Part shown: piece by piece, positions 62,098-64,000 of the stretch | Position numbering within the stretch: the stretch's first letter is position 1 | Layout of the letters: each line of letters starts with the position of its first letter | DNA from: Saprospiraceae bacterium | Lineage (GTDB): Bacteria; Bacteroidota; Bacteroidia; Chitinophagales; Saprospiraceae | Assembly (NCBI GenBank): GCA_016717105.1 | Contig: JADKGF010000015.1 | Location: 97,294 to 161,293, forward strand | Length of the DNA stretch: 64,000 bases | Reading direction: 5' to 3' | The notes under the pieces: model-generated | Seen by the model: the letters and a program-made list of their open reading frames with translations, nothing else | Told to the model about the DNA's origin: nothing | Database searches by the model: none | Program-made: the position numbers and the translations under genes

Positions 62098-63507
62098 ATG
62101 AAACGCAGACAATTCTTCCAAAATTCAGCTTTGACAGCTATGGGTGCTTCATTTATTTTGCCTACCCAAGCTTGTACACCAACACAATCTTTGGTCAATG
62201 GAACGAGTGCTGGTAAAAAGGCCAAAAATATTATATTTATGGTCAGTGATGGGATGAGTTCTGGTACGCTCAATATGGGAGATTTGTTTAGAAGACGCAA
62301 AGAAGGACGAGGTAGCAATTGGCTTGATCTGTATAGAAATCAAAGAGTTTCTCGAGGATTGATGGATATGGCGTCAGCAAGTTCGCTCGTGACTGATAGT
62401 GCGGCTGCGAGTTCTTCATGGGGCGGCGGCGTCAGAGTTAAAAATGGCCGACTTAATTCCGGCCCTAATGGCGAAGAATATCTACCTATTTGGCAGAAAT
62501 TCAAGCGTTCTGGTAAAAAAGTAGGATGTGTTACAACTGTTCCAATAACCCATGCTACACCAGCAGGATTTTGTGTGTCTTCTAAATCACGTGGTGAACA
62601 AGCGGAGATTGCAGAAAAATATCTTCAACTCAGATTTGATGTAATGATGGGCGGCGGCGGCAAATATTTTAATGCCAGAAAGGACGATCGAAATATGTTT
62701 GATGAGTTCGCAAAAGCGGGATTCACAGTTTTGCAATCAAAGGATGAAATGAAATCTGCCACAAATCAAAAGCCTGTTTTAGGCGTTTTTGATAAAGAAG
62801 GTTTACCTTATGAACTTGATAGAGTAAATGATCCTATGATTGCCGCAAAAGTTCCATCGCTTGCCGAAATGGCAAGTAAAGCCATTGACTTGATGAAGGA
62901 TCATAAAAATGGATTTTGTCTTCAAATAGAAGGAGGAAAAGTGGATTGGGCAGCTCATGCCAACGATGCCGCTGCATTGATTTACGATCAGGTAGCTTTT
63001 GATGACGCCATCAAGGTAGCTATCGATTTTGCAGAGAAAGACGGTAATACACTAGTCGTCATTACATCAGATCATGGCAACGCTAATCCAGGCTTGTACT
63101 ACGGGGAAAAGGCGGATAAAAATTTTGAGTCTTTATTTTCATTCAAGCATACGAATGATTGGATATTGATGGGTTTTGAACGCGATGCATCTGCAGCTTC
63201 ATTGGCTGATCGAGTGTTTGCAAATCAAAATTATCAGCTCACCGAAAATCAACTGGCTTTCATCATAGAAAAGTATAATGAACACAACGCAGAAGGTGTT
63301 TATAATTCATACAAACTTCCATTCAAAGAGTATGCAATGTATCAGGCAGAACATACATCTGTTGCTTTTGGTGGTATGGAGCACTCAGCCGATTTTACAG
63401 AGCTAGCTATGTTTGGGCCTGGCAGCGAAAGGATGAAGCCATTTATGCTTAATACTGACATGCATTATTTTATGCTAGAGGTGGCAGAAGTAGAAAATAA
63501 ATTCTAA
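62098..63507 (+). CDS. phoA: Alkaline phosphatase (PhoA family), Tat-exported
   Basis: The 469-residue protein has a twin-arginine leader (MKRRQFFQNSALTAMGASFIL) and a Cys26 at PTQAC that could be a lipobox. Metal and catalytic motifs of the family are FMVSDGMSSG (Asp51), VTDSAAASSS (Ser101 nucleophile), QIEGGKVDWAAHAND, VITSDHGN and a late AEHTSVAF His. It hydrolyses phosphomonoesters outside the cytoplasm, probably tethered. Inserts make it different from E. coli PhoA. Confidence 0.9.
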   Translation: MKRRQFFQNSALTAMGASFILPTQACTPTQSLVNGTSAGKKAKNIIFMVSDGMSSGTLNMGDLFRRRKEGRGSNWLDLYRNQRVSRGLMDMASASSLVTDSAAASSSWGGGVRVKNGRLNSGPNGEEYLPIWQKFKRSGKKVGCVTTVPITHATPAGFCVSSKSRGEQAEIAEKYLQLRFDVMMGGGGKYFNARKDDRNMFDEFAKAGFTVLQSKDEMKSATNQKPVLGVFDKEGLPYELDRVNDPMIAAKVPSLAEMASKAIDLMKDHKNGFCLQIEGGKVDWAAHANDAAALIYDQVAFDDAIKVAIDFAEKDGNTLVVITSDHGNANPGLYYGEKADKNFESLFSFKHTNDWILMGFERDASAASLADRVFANQNYQLTENQLAFIIEKYNEHNAEGVYNSYKLPFKEYAMYQAEHTSVAFGGMEHSADFTELAMFGPGSERMKPFMLNTDMHYFMLEVAEVENKF

Positions 63508-63524
63508 GCTTCCAATCGAACTTT

Positions 63525-64000
63525 TTACTCTATTATCGTGATTTTCAACATATTGGTCCTGAATCGCTTATGAAGCGGCATACTACCCGTATTCACGACG
63601 ATATCATCTGTATCTACGATACCTTCGTTTTTCAGAATTTGGTTGATATCTTCGATGGTTTCATCAGTAGTAGTGAACTTTGTATATAAGAAACATTTCA
63701 CGCCCCAAACAAGACTTAATGTATTGAGCATGTGTGCTTTGTCAGAAAAGATGTAGATATCTGGTTTTGGTCTGTATGAAGATATTTTAAAAGCTGTATA
63801 ACCATTGACGGTAAGTCCCAATATTGCTTTGGCATTCACTTCTTCAGCGATCCTTGGTGCATTAAGACAAAGGATATCAGACAAAAATGTATCCGATTCG
63901 GGATCAGGTACAGATCTTTTTCCTTGGATATGATAGTGCAATTCTGCTTCACCAATGATCTTTCTCATGGCTTCCACTACCAAAGCTGGGTGATTACCTA
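63525..64000 (-). CDS. pyk: Pyruvate kinase, C-terminal part (cut by window edge)
   Basis: The frame is open from the right edge, reading GNHPALVVEAMRKIIGEAEL as the end of the barrel/linker region, then the C-terminal domain LNAPRIAEEVNAKAILGLTVNGYTAFKISSYRPKPDIYIFSD, and ends MPLHKRFRTNMLKITIIE. The PK C-terminal domain binds allosteric effectors. The catalytic part lies outside the window. It converges with phoA with a 17-bp gap. Confidence 0.9.
   Translation of the reverse strand, partial: GNHPALVVEAMRKIIGEAELHYHIQGKRSVPDPESDTFLSDILCLNAPRIAEEVNAKAILGLTVNGYTAFKISSYRPKPDIYIFSDKAHMLNTLSLVWGVKCFLYTKFTTTDETIEDINQILKNEGIVDTDDIVVNTGSMPLHKRFRTNMLKITIIE

Overview
The window looks like a chromosomal segment of a low-GC Bacteroidota bacterium, probably of the Saprospiraceae type. 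The signs are five secreted proteins ending in type IX secretion (T9SS) sorting domains, TonB-dependent receptors with carboxypeptidase-regulatory-like N-termini, promoters of the form TAnnTTTG, and a giant surface protein with SdrD-like, DUF11 and PKD/Ig-like domains. The family-level placement is inference; there is no rRNA or tRNA gene in the window.

Positions 1-31937 form an L-rhamnose/rhamnoside utilisation island. A LacI-family regulator (1-961, minus) follows a T9SS-exported beta-helix protein. Diverging from them are a TonB-dependent receptor and a second beta-helix T9SS protein (4128-8660), then a terminator, then a catabolic run (8740-19026): GH78 alpha-L-rhamnosidase, an Asp-rich secreted protein, RhaEW-type aldolase/dehydrogenase, rhamnose isomerase, rhamnulokinase and FMN-dependent lactate dehydrogenase. 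A converging minus-strand operon (23555-19073) encodes a PhyH-like dioxygenase, a creatininase-family amidohydrolase, an aldo/keto reductase, the RhaT rhamnose symporter and an acetylesterase-like hydrolase. A second, paralogous receptor plus beta-helix pair (23713-28338) follows, then a T9SS protein built of four nearly identical 195-residue repeats (28365-31937). No SusD homologue is present. Four LacI-type palindromes (CAAACGTTTG or one-base variants) sit at the divergent control regions and tie these operons into one regulon. The reconstructed route is: surface capture and cleavage, RhaT import, isomerase, kinase, aldolase, lactaldehyde dehydrogenase, lactate dehydrogenase, pyruvate.

Positions 31938-40278 hold a TPP riboswitch driving a TonB-dependent receptor (probable thiamin-compound uptake), a PLP-dependent ACC deaminase/D-cysteine desulfhydrase-like enzyme, a TPR sensor kinase, a hairpin-rich noncoding stretch, a NarL-type response regulator and an RlmI-like rRNA methyltransferase. 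Positions 40621-51739 hold one roughly 3,700-codon surface protein. The remainder is mostly housekeeping: purB, ppk1, an outer-membrane beta-barrel protein, engB, an acyltransferase, a DEDDh exonuclease, rimO, a KilA-N protein whose gene carries a perfect 34-bp palindrome, a DUF1398 protein, a Tat-exported alkaline phosphatase and the C-terminal part of pyruvate kinase (cut by the window end).

Thirteen genes are broken by single-base changes, mostly in homopolymer runs (about forty by my count), while the flanking peptide continues in another frame. The four near-identical repeats at 28452-30770 act as an internal control, since the breaks are run-length differences. I therefore treat these as single genes with probable sequencing or consensus errors and give the joined extents, while noting that true decay cannot be excluded from one sequence.
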